Source: CAYYYP01 sp964475985
Lineage (GTDB): Bacteria > Bdellovibrionota > UBA1018 > CAYHWW01
Assembly: GCA_964475985.1 (NCBI GenBank)
Contig: CAYYYP010000011.1
Span: 1 to 64,000 of the forward strand
Direction of reading: 5' to 3'
Length of the DNA stretch: 64,000 nt
Shown here: in pieces, positions 34,817-41,720 of the stretch
Layout: each line of letters starts with the position of its first letter
Position numbering within the stretch: position 1 is the stretch's first letter
The notes under the pieces: generated by a model
Database searches by the model: none
Told to the model about the DNA's origin: nothing
The model's input: only the letters and a program-made list of their open reading frames with translations
Made by a program: the position numbers and the translations under genes

Positions 34817-35380
34817 TCAATGATCAAGCATGATCTGAATGTTCACATCGAGCTTATCTTTGCAGCGAAGTGAGCCACCCATTCCGGTAAGCGGCTTAAT
34901 CTTAAAGTCGCTCTGGAGAATACTGGCCTGACACAAAAGACTGTTTTTTGTGTGCTTAAAAACAAGGTCAATCTCTTTGGAAATTCCGTTAATCGTAAGC
35001 TTTCCCATAACGACTACAGAAAACGGGTAACAAGAATCTCGAATGGAGGCTACCGTCGAGACAAAATGGATTTCTGGAAACTGATCGATTTTAAGAATTT
35101 TATCTGAAACTGCCTTGAGAATTCTTGAATGATCAGAGCTTGAGATTTTTTCAGAAATAACTTTAAGAGAATCGGCATTCACCAACACCTGAACTTGAGG
35201 TGTAGAATTCAAGTCCACTTGAGCTTGAATTTTTGATGCCAGTAGTTTTGGAGAAGTGGTCACAAAAGAAAGAGGCCCTTCGACTGAGGTTTGAATCTCA
35301 ATACGAATCTCCTTTTCTGTAAGGCTTCGGGGCAGGCTATTTTGAAGGTCTGCGGATCTCCCTTCGGATCTGAAATTCAC
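34817..35380 (-). CDS. YceI-like domain protein
   Basis: 187 residues, GTG start at 35380 after GAGAGACTAG. The C-terminal two-thirds match the YceI lipocalin-like barrel (ILKIDQFPEIHFVST, GKLTINGISKEIDL, SDFKIKPLTGMGGSLR). No signal peptide is seen, unlike most YceI proteins. It faces the SCO gene and may be under the dyads at 35424-35503. Isoprenoid or quinone binding is known for some members; here unproven. Confidence 0.7.
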   Translation of the reverse strand: MNFRSEGRSADLQNSLPRSLTEKEIRIEIQTSVEGPLSFVTTSPKLLASKIQAQVDLNSTPQVQVLVNADSLKVISEKISSSDHSRILKAVSDKILKIDQFPEIHFVSTVASIRDSCYPFSVVVMGKLTINGISKEIDLVFKHTKNSLLCQASILQSDFKIKPLTGMGGSLRCKDKLDVNIQIMLDH

Positions 35381-35423
35381 CTAGTCTCTCTTTCGACAAA
35401 GGATAAAGATTCTAGGTCAGTGC

Positions 35424-35444
35424 AAATAACGTGCGCTGTTATTT
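35424..35444. promoter_or_regulatory. Dyad AAATAAC-N7-GTTATTT upstream of YceI-like gene
   Basis: Perfect 7-bp arms, 44 bp before the GTG start of the YceI-like gene (minus strand). AT-rich setting fits an operator or promoter dyad. The binder is unknown. Confidence 0.4.
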
Positions 35445-35485
35445 TATCATTCTAGAGGAGAAAATCACTGCATTTTGAGCAAAAT

Positions 35486-35503
35486 TGTCCCATCAACGGG
35501 ACA
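35486..35503. promoter_or_regulatory. Dyad TGTCCC-N6-GGGACA
   Basis: Perfect 6-bp arms with a 6-base spacer between the anti-sigma gene end and the YceI-like gene. No full T-run follows, so an operator is likelier than a terminator. A shorter GTCCC-AAAT-GGGAC occurs before moeB (8795-8808). Confidence 0.4.
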
Positions 35504-35531
35504 TCTCGGAGACTGTTCTCATGCCCCTGTC

Positions 35532-36092
35532 TTAAAGTGGCGCTGATCCAGTAAAGCGGTATACTCGTAAGCGAAACCGCCATCCCAGCGCCAACGAAGT
35601 ATACCCCCCGAAAACCGAACCGATCATCCAAGCGATCCCAAATGTTATTGCGACCGTAGCGCCGAGAGAGGCAAATACAAAAACGGAGAGCCAGGAAAGC
35701 AAAACCAACTGTACAAACTCTCTCTTACGGATGGCTCTGATCTCTTCTGGTTTGAGGACAAGGCTTGAGACAAACATACTTGCACCTAAAAAAAGAGCCC
35801 CACACGCAATAGAGCAAACGAGCTCGCCAAAATGCATGAAAAGGGCCGTAAGCCCCATACCTTCAAAAAGCCCAATTCCAAACTGCGGACAAATGAGCAG
35901 CACCAAAAATCCAACAACAAAATGGATTAGAGCAAGTTTAACAAACACCATCCATTGTGAAGGATTCAAATCGCTCTGCACTATCTTGATGATCCGAGAG
36001 GAAATGGGTTCTGGCGGCTCTCGCTTTTCCGCCGAGAGAAAGCTTTGAAATTCATTTGCCCACTCATTTAAAAGTAATTTTTTCTCATTCAT
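35532..36092 (-). CDS. NrsF/DUF1109-like anti-sigma factor
   Basis: 186 residues: a short cytoplasmic N-terminus (MNEKKLLLNEWANEFQSFL, residues 1-40) followed by about six membrane helices with cysteines in the hydrophobic part (LICPQFGIGLFEG, MHFGELVCSIACGALFLG). This layout is that of NrsF-type membrane anti-sigma factors, which sense stress through membrane cysteines. It overlaps the sigma gene by 4 bp, as expected of a sigma/anti-sigma pair. The Cys-rich exported protein diverges from the pair. Confidence 0.72.
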   Translation of the reverse strand: MNEKKLLLNEWANEFQSFLSAEKREPPEPISSRIIKIVQSDLNPSQWMVFVKLALIHFVVGFLVLLICPQFGIGLFEGMGLTALFMHFGELVCSIACGALFLGASMFVSSLVLKPEEIRAIRKREFVQLVLLSWLSVFVFASLGATVAITFGIAWMIGSVFGGYTSLALGWRFRLRVYRFTGSAPL

Positions 36093-36613
36093 CGGTTTTT
36101 CCTTAATTTTTTAATCGCGCGACTGATAAGTTGCCGCACATTCGCGGGCGAAGTTTCAAGACGCCTTGAAATGTCGTCAAACGAATAATCGTGCGCAAAC
36201 CGAAGTGTCACTGCTTGCTTCTGAGATTCGGAAAGCACAGCCAAATTCGGAAGAGATACTTTCGGCTCCAAGTCTTGGGTTTGGGCATGAGCCTGCTCAA
36301 TATACTCTGGGCTAAGATCTTCGATCGAATTCTCTTTTTTCCTTACCGCATCGATCATCACGGTTCGACAAATCGTAAAGAGCCAAGGCAGAAATGGAAA
36401 AGATGGATTGTATTGGCCTCTAGAACGATGAAGTTTCAATAACGTAGCTTGAAAAACGTCATCGACGACCGGGCGCTCTTTGAGTCTCTGAACAAGATAG
36501 CCATAAACTTTGGAGGAGTGCCTCTGGTAAAGCTCACAAAAAGCGAGTTCGTCGCCTTGTTTATACTTCGTCATGAGCACCTCGTCAGATAAGGACTTCA
36601 TCTCTTTCGCCAT
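36089..36613 (-). CDS. ECF sigma factor
   Basis: About 174 residues. Region 2 (DELAFCELYQRHSSKVYGYLVQRLKERPVVDDVFQATLLKLHR in the family sense: FCELYQRHSSKVYGYL, VDDVFQATLLK) and region 4 (LRFAHDYSFDDISRRLETS, ANVRQLISRAIKKL) are evident. The start at 36613 is the likelier of several; the frame extends to 36682. It is adjacent to its anti-sigma gene and upstream of a dyad at 36665-36702. It probably controls the Cys-rich gene that diverges from it; this is inference. Confidence 0.82.
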   Translation of the reverse strand: MAKEMKSLSDEVLMTKYKQGDELAFCELYQRHSSKVYGYLVQRLKERPVVDDVFQATLLKLHRSRGQYNPSFPFLPWLFTICRTVMIDAVRKKENSIEDLSPEYIEQAHAQTQDLEPKVSLPNLAVLSESQKQAVTLRFAHDYSFDDISRRLETSPANVRQLISRAIKKLRKNR

Positions 36614-36664
36614 ATAGTTATTGGACTCTGGTCCGCTTATTATTCCTACGTTCCAAATGGCTAT

Positions 36665-36702
36665 TTTGTGACACTCAAACAAAAAATAAATGCCGTCACA
36701 AA
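36665..36702. promoter_or_regulatory. Long-spaced dyad TTTGTGAC-N22-GTCACAAA
   Basis: Perfect 8-bp arms, 22-base AT-rich spacer, between the sigma gene and the Cys-rich gene. Each arm resembles a Crp half site (TGTGA), but the spacing is much wider than the usual N6. A second dyad, TTAAC-N6-GTTAA (36722-36737), lies 20 bp further. Possible paired operators for the two divergent genes. Confidence 0.42.
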
Positions 36703-36771
36703 GGCTCTTTTAGGTTCGTATTTAACTATAGCGTTAACCAATGTTTTGAACCAGAAAGGAAGATCTTATTT

Positions 36772-36963
36772 ATGCGTTTACCAATACTTTTCGCTCTAGC
36801 TCTCCTGGCGACAAATCCTGCTTTTTCAGCCGATACTCACTGCCAATGCAGCAAGGAATGCATGGAAAGTTGCCAGAATGGGCACGGAAAAGACTGCCAG
36901 TGCAAGCATTGCGATTGCAAGAAAACAGGAAAGTGCAGTGACAATCACTGCGAGAAAAAGTGA
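36772..36963 (+). CDS. Small exported Cys-rich protein, metallothionein-like
   Basis: 63 residues: a signal peptide ending NPAFSA is followed by 41 residues with ten cysteines, many in C-x-C or C-x-x-C spacing (HCQCSKEC, DCQCKHCDCKK), and several Lys and His. It should bind soft metals such as copper or be disulfide-linked in the periplasm. It resembles in layout the peptides controlled by NrsF-type sigma pairs (bufferin-like), but no DUF692-type modifying enzyme is next to it. AAGGAAG stands upstream. Family not assigned. Confidence 0.65.
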   Translation: MRLPILFALALLATNPAFSADTHCQCSKECMESCQNGHGKDCQCKHCDCKKTGKCSDNHCEKK

Positions 36964-37007
36964 CGAGCGGTTATCCGCTGTGAAATGGCAAGAAGTAGCA
37001 GTCTTTA

Positions 37008-37142
37008 TTAGATAGGCTTAGTGTCTTTGGGTTGCTCTGGCGGTACGAGCAAGTCTTCAAGAGAAAATTCGGCAAGCTCCGACCTGCTCGCCAGGCCTGC
37101 CTTGGAGTAGATCGAAGTGGACTGATCTCGAAGGGAGTAGGT
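37008..37142 (-). pseudogene. LuxR-type HTH remnant (C-terminal 44 residues)
   Basis: In the minus frame ending with TAA at 37008-37010, the sequence reads TSIYSKAGLASRSELAEFSLEDLL, which is the end of a LuxR HTH (usual form HIYRKLGVSSRVELA). A TAG at 37143-37145 stands directly before it in the same frame, and no start or receiver domain remains upstream. A decayed regulator is the best reading. It lies between the Cys-rich gene and the VOC gene. Confidence 0.5.
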
Positions 37143-37260
37143 CTAAACAAAGGCCGCTCCCTTCGTCTGCGCTAGAAGTGACTTTCGTATTGAGCCGTGG
37201 ATTCTTGATTAGAATTGACAGACTGTTTTTAAGGCGAGTATCCAAAACCCTGAGGGTTTC

Positions 37261-37647
37261 ATGATCACGTCCCATTTTATTCTTTATGTCAGCGACCAAG
37301 AGCGAAGCACTCGATTTTACTCCACCGTTCTTGGACAAAAACCACAGCTTCATATGCCAGGTATGACAGAGTTTGGATTAAGCGATACTTGCGTTCTAGG
37401 GCTAATGCCCGAAGCAGGAATTAAGCGCCTGCTTGGTGATCGACTACCTGATCCCGCAATCGCCAATGGAACTCCCCGTGCGGAAGTCTATCTCCGAGTC
37501 GATGACCCTCAAGCTTTTCATCAACGCGCAATTGAAATGGGTGCGCAAGAGCTGAGTCCCCTGGAAAAGCGAAGCTGGGGCGATATTGCTACATATAGTC
37601 TTGATCCTGACGGGCACGTACTTGCTTTTGCCAAAGCGGCTAAATGA
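37261..37647 (+). CDS. VOC-family glyoxalase/bleomycin-resistance-like protein
   Basis: 128 residues, with the paired beta-alpha-beta VOC fold: FILYVSDQERSTRFYSTVLG at the start and SLDPDGHVLAFAK at the end, the latter holding a typical metal-ligand region. Metal-dependent enzymes of this superfamily include glyoxalases and ring dioxygenases; no substrate can be named. It stands alone, after the LuxR remnant. Confidence 0.8.
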   Translation: MITSHFILYVSDQERSTRFYSTVLGQKPQLHMPGMTEFGLSDTCVLGLMPEAGIKRLLGDRLPDPAIANGTPRAEVYLRVDDPQAFHQRAIEMGAQELSPLEKRSWGDIATYSLDPDGHVLAFAKAAK

Positions 37648-37769
37648 ATAGATTAAAAATTTTTCGCAGGCGACATGGAATATCCGCATCAGAGCCCGAC
37701 CCACCCCCATCCCCCCCTTAAGAGGCTTTCCCTTTTCAATCAATCACCCCGTACGCGATAGGGTTAGCT

Positions 37770-37801
37770 AAGGGTAAAGAAACCCTTTGCATACCCTTTG
37801 A
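37770..37801. repeat. AAGGGT / ACCCTTTG repeats
   Basis: AAGGGT at 37770-37775 faces ACCCTT at 37782-37787, and ACCCTTTG occurs twice (37782-37789 and 37793-37800) at an 11-bp step. A one-turn spacing of this kind suits protein binding (iterons or operator). Confidence 0.4.
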
Positions 37802-37911
37802 GTAAAATGTGGGCTTTAAAACACCCGGATCGATTCGGAATTAGAGGGAGAGATCAGAACCGAAATTAGGTTCCAACCTATGCCTTGGCGAAGTTGGCAG
37901 CGACGAACTGT

Positions 37912-38003
37912 CTTATTTCGCTTAATTCGCACTTCGCAGCGTTGTACCAAAGATGGGAGGGACTTCTCTTCTCTTTGCTTCGCTTAATTCGCTTATTTCG
38001 CAC
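37912..38003. repeat. Short tandem 9-bp units CTTAATTCG/CTTATTTCG
   Basis: Two clusters: CTTATTTCG-CTTAATTCG-CACTTCG at 37912-37936 and CTTCG-CTTAATTCG-CTTATTTCG-CAC at 37978-38003. The order is reversed between the clusters. An 18-bp piece (37986-38003) is identical to the complement of 1595-1612, inside the end of the prim-pol gene of the first element. The 21 bp around it match at 20 positions. Confidence 0.6.
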
Positions 38004-38105
38004 TCGCAAGCCTTCCAGGGCAGGAGAGGCGCGTACCCAAAACTTCAGTTTGGAGTACACCCAAAACAGCATTTCGGCGCTCAATAGTATCAAGGGGTTG
38101 GAAGG

Positions 38106-38690
38106 TCAGTTTTGGAGGGGTTTGGGGTACAGCGACTTTTGAACGCTGCCCTTGGCAATCCCAAGCTTGGTGGCTATCTGGCGAATAGAGAGGCCCACAG
38201 AGCGAAGCTGACGGATCGCCTCGTCATCGCGCTCTTTCCTACGTCCAAGCTTTCGACCCTTCTTCTTAGCGTTAGCAAGACCGGCACGGACCCTCTCGCG
38301 AATAAGGCTTGCCTCAAACTCCGCGAAAGCGCCAATCAGATGGGCCATAAGGCGTCCTGCTGGGGTGCTTAGATCAATTTGATCTTTCATTGAAATGAAG
38401 TCCACACGGCAATCCTGAAGCGTCTCAAGCAAGCTCAATAAATCCTTCAACGAACGAGCAAAGCGGTCGAGCTTCCACACGAGACCCAAAGAAAACTTGC
38501 CAGTCTGCATATCAGCGAGCATCTGCTTGAGTTGGGGACGATTGGCGGTCGTACCCGTGATCTTCTCCTCGTAGATTCTGTAAGCCTCCCAGCCTTTGCT
38601 CTTGGCGAACTCCGTCAGCTCGCGAATCTGCAATTCCGTGTCCTGCTGCTCCGAAGAAACCCTGGCATACAGGGCAACATGCTTTTTCAT
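38106..38690 (-). CDS. Small serine recombinase (resolvase/invertase family)
   Basis: 194 residues. The catalytic YARVSSEQQDTELQ (Ser10-region) and LDRFARSLKDLL (Arg motif), with RAGLANAKKKGRKLGR at the start of the C-terminal domain and a helix-turn-helix (SIRQIATKLGIAKGSVQKSL). Full length for a Tn3/Hin-type enzyme. It inverts, resolves or integrates DNA at short sites. Its start overlaps the stop of the upstream 110-residue gene by 4 bp. Confidence 0.9.
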   Translation of the reverse strand: MKKHVALYARVSSEQQDTELQIRELTEFAKSKGWEAYRIYEEKITGTTANRPQLKQMLADMQTGKFSLGLVWKLDRFARSLKDLLSLLETLQDCRVDFISMKDQIDLSTPAGRLMAHLIGAFAEFEASLIRERVRAGLANAKKKGRKLGRRKERDDEAIRQLRSVGLSIRQIATKLGIAKGSVQKSLYPKPLQN

Positions 38691-39019
38691 GATTCGATAT
38701 TCTCCGACTTTTTGATCCGTGCATGGACACGATGAATTTCTGCGCCCAATTCAACGGAATCAAAGGTGCAAGAGCGTAAAGTTCGCCCAAAGAAGTAGTG
38801 CTCCCTCACGATCTTACGATTGATATACTCGTCGATCGTATGCGCGATCTCCTCAAGGCTCTCAACGTCAAAGCATTCCAAGTCCTGTATGTTCAAAAGT
38901 AGATTTGCGATCATTCTTAGTCTGTAGTCGTCTTGGCAAACGATGTCCTGGTAACGCATCGCAAACTGATCAAACTTCCGACAACAAGGTTTCATCATGG
39001 CTTTCTTGGAACTACTCAT
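38687..39019 (-). CDS. Hypothetical 110-residue protein cotranscribed with the recombinase
   Basis: Begins MSSSKKAMMKPCCRKFDQFA; no domain is recognised. Helical, with Cys pairs near the N-terminus (PCCRK) and further single Cys. It overlaps the recombinase start by 4 bp, so it may be an accessory or regulator of the recombinase; this is inference. It diverges from the ribbon-helix-helix gene. Confidence 0.55.
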   Translation of the reverse strand: MSSSKKAMMKPCCRKFDQFAMRYQDIVCQDDYRLRMIANLLLNIQDLECFDVESLEEIAHTIDEYINRKIVREHYFFGRTLRSCTFDSVELGAEIHRVHARIKKSENIES

Positions 39020-39101
39020 AGACAGCGTCTATACTACGGTCTAAAATGTATAGCAATATGCAAGTATTGTGAAGTGATAGCGTTTGTATAGAATCTAAGG
39101 A

Positions 39102-39299
39102 ATGACGCTACCTAAGCTTCCAGACAACGGGCCGAGAAATGTCGGAGTTTCTTTTCGGATTTCAAAGATATCGGCAGACCAATTGAAGGCGCTAGCGAAG
39201 TCCAATGGGCTCAGCCAAGCCGATGTCATCGAGTGGCTTTTGGATCGTGAGTGCCAGGCTCAGAATAAGAAGAAGTCGGAATCTAAGAAGGAGAAGTAG
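39102..39299 (+). CDS. Ribbon-helix-helix (CopG-like) DNA-binding protein
   Basis: 65 residues: a beta strand (GVSFRISKI) followed by two helices (SADQLKALAKSNGLSQADVIEWLLDREC), the layout of CopG/Arc-type repressors, and a Lys-rich tail. Such proteins repress promoters of plasmids and phages. It diverges from the recombinase pair and precedes the 229-residue gene by 4 bp, so it may control both directions. Confidence 0.68.
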   Translation: MTLPKLPDNGPRNVGVSFRISKISADQLKALAKSNGLSQADVIEWLLDRECQAQNKKKSESKKEK

Positions 39300-39303
39300 T
39301 CCT

Positions 39304-39993
39304 ATGAAGGGCTCCAAGAAGCATCCAAATACAGTTGACCGAGACAGAACTAATCCAAAAAGTCTTGTCTCTATGATTGAAGGCGAGGCTTTTGAGAAAG
39401 CACTTGAGAAAGTCCCCGACGAGTATTGGGCTTTAAGCGAAGAAGAACTCCAAAAGCTCGCCAAGCCCTCCCGCACTGACTACGCCTTAAAGCTCGCATT
39501 CTGGAATGAGATCCGTTTGGCTGGCGAATACATCACAACCATCAAGCCTCAACGCATTTATGGCGGAATCTGCTCTTACGCAAATTGGCATCAAAACATG
39601 CTTTCCGTGCCAGAGAAGCTTGCCTGGCTTCTTTGCCCACTTCGAGATTTTCAAAAGAGCCTCGAACCGCTCTTGTACTGCATGGTGGAACGCTACTGGG
39701 AAGTCATGCAGCTTCCATTCTATGACAAGAAAGGCAACGTGATCGCCGGGAATGTGAAAGCTGTTCTACAGGTCAGTAAGCAGGTCGAAGATCGTCTTCT
39801 GGGGAGCGCTGTTCAGAGAAGCGTCAGCCAAAACCAGAGTGTCCAGGTACGAGCTAATGTCGATGGGGATATTGGAATTCGTCCGGGAGAAAGCGAGACG
39901 GCTTATATGACACGACTTAATAAGCGCCTAAAAGAGCTAGAAGAAGAAGAGCGGGAAGCCATGCACCTACCTCCGCCAAAGATTGAAAATTGA
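39304..39993 (+). CDS. Hypothetical mobile-element protein, perhaps terminase-small-subunit-like
   Basis: About 229 residues from ATG 39304, with AAGGAG upstream. The middle has FWNEIRLAGEYITTIKPQRIYGG, NWHQNMLSVPEKLAWLL and KQVEDRLLGSAVQRS, a pattern that I associate loosely with phage terminase small subunits, and the C-terminus is acidic and coiled (LKELEEEEREA). The assignment is weak; the only firm points are the operon with a ribbon-helix-helix gene and the recombinase next to it. Confidence 0.5.
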   Translation: MKGSKKHPNTVDRDRTNPKSLVSMIEGEAFEKALEKVPDEYWALSEEELQKLAKPSRTDYALKLAFWNEIRLAGEYITTIKPQRIYGGICSYANWHQNMLSVPEKLAWLLCPLRDFQKSLEPLLYCMVERYWEVMQLPFYDKKGNVIAGNVKAVLQVSKQVEDRLLGSAVQRSVSQNQSVQVRANVDGDIGIRPGESETAYMTRLNKRLKELEEEEREAMHLPPPKIEN

Positions 39994-40168
39994 TTTTCCC
40001 GCACCGTATCGCGTGCGCTTCGATGAATATCCCCCGATAACACTTTTTAGCTATCTGACGAGATCGTTGATTCATGATCTATAAGATCGATTTTATTAAG
40101 CTTTTAGCGATCCCTGGGCACTCTCTAACTGCATCTTCCAACCCGCAAATAGTTACATGGTGCGCAAG

Positions 40169-40253
40169 GCACTCACTAGAGTGCTATAGCGGTTCTGGAA
40201 ACAAGACCCTTTGTTTCCAATCTGTGTTTCCGTGATAAGGATTGTTTCCAGAA
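40169..40253. repeat. Inverted repeats GCACTC-N4-GAGTGC and TTCTGGAAACAA / TTGTTTCCAGAA
   Basis: GCACTC-ACTA-GAGTGC at 40169-40184 is followed by TTCTGGAAACAA (40193-40204) and its exact complement-reversed copy at 40242-40253. GTTTCC occurs three times between (40213, 40226, 40244). Clustered partly overlapping dyads resemble recombinase or replication-protein sites. Confidence 0.5.
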
Positions 40254-40362
40254 ACAACCTAGGCTGCGATTAACTCTTTGATTGCATTGACGTTGTAGTA
40301 AGGATTTTCTATGAAGAACGTTCGATATGAAGCGGCTTGTGCACGCCAAATAAATTTGTAAA

Positions 40363-40404
40363 ACCGAAGATGAAAATAAAAAACTCATCTTCGGTTTTTT
40401 TTTA
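40363..40404 (+). terminator. Strong intrinsic terminator
   Basis: ACCGAAGATGA (40363-40373) and TCATCTTCGGT (40385-40395) form a perfect 11-bp stem with an 11-base A-rich loop, followed by nine Ts. On the minus strand it is followed by TTTT, so it may work both ways. No gene ends nearby, which suggests that an RNA from about 40000 or from the 229-residue gene ends here. Confidence 0.75.
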
Positions 40405-40433
40405 ATCTAAAATACCCCACGGGGATTCGAAGC

Positions 40434-40560
40434 CATGACTCCGGCCTGCCAAAGCAGGCTGAGGGAGCGTGACGCGACCGAAAGGAGTCATGGCCGGCCC
40501 GGAGAAAGGAGCCGCTGGAGGCGCGACGCACGCAGGGCGAATGCCGCTTGGGACTCGGAG
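40434..40560. other. GC-rich structured noncoding segment
   Basis: CATGACTCC near 40434 and GGAGTCATG near 40484 form 9-bp arms around an inner hairpin GCCTGC-CAAA-GCAGGC (about 40445-40460). The following GC-rich, purine-skewed sequence has no clear ORF. It is sharply more GC-rich than the surroundings and could be an RNA or a repetitive extragenic element. Confidence 0.4.
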
Positions 40561-40717
40561 GTGCTCTTTGCCTAGGACGCTAGTTATGATTCCGCAAAGT
40601 CCGACGAATCAAACTTTAATAATGAAAACCTAACCTAGCCCAAGGGTAGGTCAATATTACTTCCCGATGCGATAAGGGGATGGCAACTAGTGATGGATCC
40701 CGACGCCATTGATGCCT

Positions 40718-41584
40718 TTACGGCTGGAGCTGGTTGATGCGTAATTGCAAAAATTCAAACATGGCATCGAGCTCGGCAACGAAAAGTGGGAATCGTTCAT
40801 CAGAAATATCTGGATGTACGGCGGACATTACCAAACTCTGCCCGAGAGCATCATGCATCCCAGCTGAATATTTTTCCCAGAGCTCATCATGCGGCTCAGC
40901 TGTTTCAATCAACTCTCCAATAAACTTAGCAAGAGGATCTTGAGAATTATAGCCCTTGAGGTTGAGTTGCCGGCGAAGATCAGCTTCCCAGTCGTACAGT
41001 CGCGTAATCTCGTTAAATCTTTTTCTTAATGCCGGATTATCGGCGATAGCAGACCGGCCTTTTGCCTCCCGGTGGAGATCGCTCTGCAAAAAGCCGCCTT
41101 TTTGCTTGAACATACTATTATCGAGCAGTACGCCAAACTCCTGAAAAATCCGCGTTATCTGAGGAATGCGAGCTTCCAGAGTTTCGCCCCATTCCAAAAA
41201 ATAATCCGGCTTTCGAAGGGTAATGCGGTAAACGCGACCACCGACAAATAAGATTTCACCGAAGTCGGCGGGTGGCTCGACCAAAGCCCTCATTCGCGCC
41301 AAGTACGCCGGCCACACATCACTCGTGCGCTGGAACCCGTTGTCTCGCAATGGCAATAATACTGTCCGTCTGATGCCCAAAACCTCAAAACTAGCGAACA
41401 AATAAAGCTCGTTGTCATTGAGAGGTGGATGGTTGTCCCTGGCACGAACATCCACCTCATAAAATACCAAGGCCTCCTCGCAAGGATCAGAGTCGGAAAC
41501 AACCATAGCCGCACCAGAATTTGTGCCTAAAACGAAGAACATATTTATAAAGATGGTTAAAGTTCGTAAAAATAGCAGCAGCAT
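40718..41584 (-). CDS. Hypothetical secreted protein
   Basis: About 288 residues starting MLLLFLRTLTIFINMFFVLG, a signal peptide. A longer frame begins at 41716 but would place the signal internally. The mature protein is mixed alpha/beta with several Trp and no recognised domain. It is read leftwards and divergent from the ABM gene. Function unknown. Confidence 0.6.
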   Translation of the reverse strand: MLLLFLRTLTIFINMFFVLGTNSGAAMVVSDSDPCEEALVFYEVDVRARDNHPPLNDNELYLFASFEVLGIRRTVLLPLRDNGFQRTSDVWPAYLARMRALVEPPADFGEILFVGGRVYRITLRKPDYFLEWGETLEARIPQITRIFQEFGVLLDNSMFKQKGGFLQSDLHREAKGRSAIADNPALRKRFNEITRLYDWEADLRRQLNLKGYNSQDPLAKFIGELIETAEPHDELWEKYSAGMHDALGQSLVMSAVHPDISDERFPLFVAELDAMFEFLQLRINQLQP

Positions 41585-41720
41585 GTTTTGCAAGGTTCTA
41601 TATATTTGTATCAAAGGCCGGCCGACCTTCCATTCAGCTGGTGTACCAGCAATTCCGCACAGTCCACGGAAAACTTCGGTACCGGTTGACCGCACCCCGA
41701 TAATCTTAAAAAACAATAAT

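Larger units (their letters stand above)
37648..38105. other. Gene-free stretch before the second recombinase, with repeats
   Basis: 458 bp without a reliable gene. It contains the AAGGGT/ACCCTTTG cluster (37770-37801) and the 9-bp-unit arrays (37912-38003). A + strand ORF of 85 residues (37885-38142) spans the arrays and is judged noncoding. The segment probably includes the left end or origin of the second mobile segment. Confidence 0.45.
39994..40717. other. Gene-free region at the right side of the second insertion
   Basis: About 720 bp with no convincing gene. It holds a set of inverted repeats (40169-40253), a strong terminator (40363-40403), and a GC-rich structured part (40434-40560). 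A small RNA between 40000 and the terminator is possible. The ORF of 70 codons on the minus strand here is rejected. Confidence 0.5.

Noticed and set aside
24700..35400. NO reductase (norBC), nosZ or cytochrome cd1 genes
   Set aside because: None of their motifs appear; denitrification in this window stops at NO.
37885..38142. 85-codon + strand ORF across the 9-bp arrays
   Set aside because: The repeats and the overlap with the recombinase end make coding unlikely.
40176..40388. 70-codon ORF inside the repeat region
   Set aside because: It overlaps dyads and the terminator and has no ribosome-binding signal.
40411..40440. TTCGAATCCCC-like tRNA end on the minus strand
   Set aside because: The adjacent arms do not pair as a tRNA; the segment is part of other inverted repeats.
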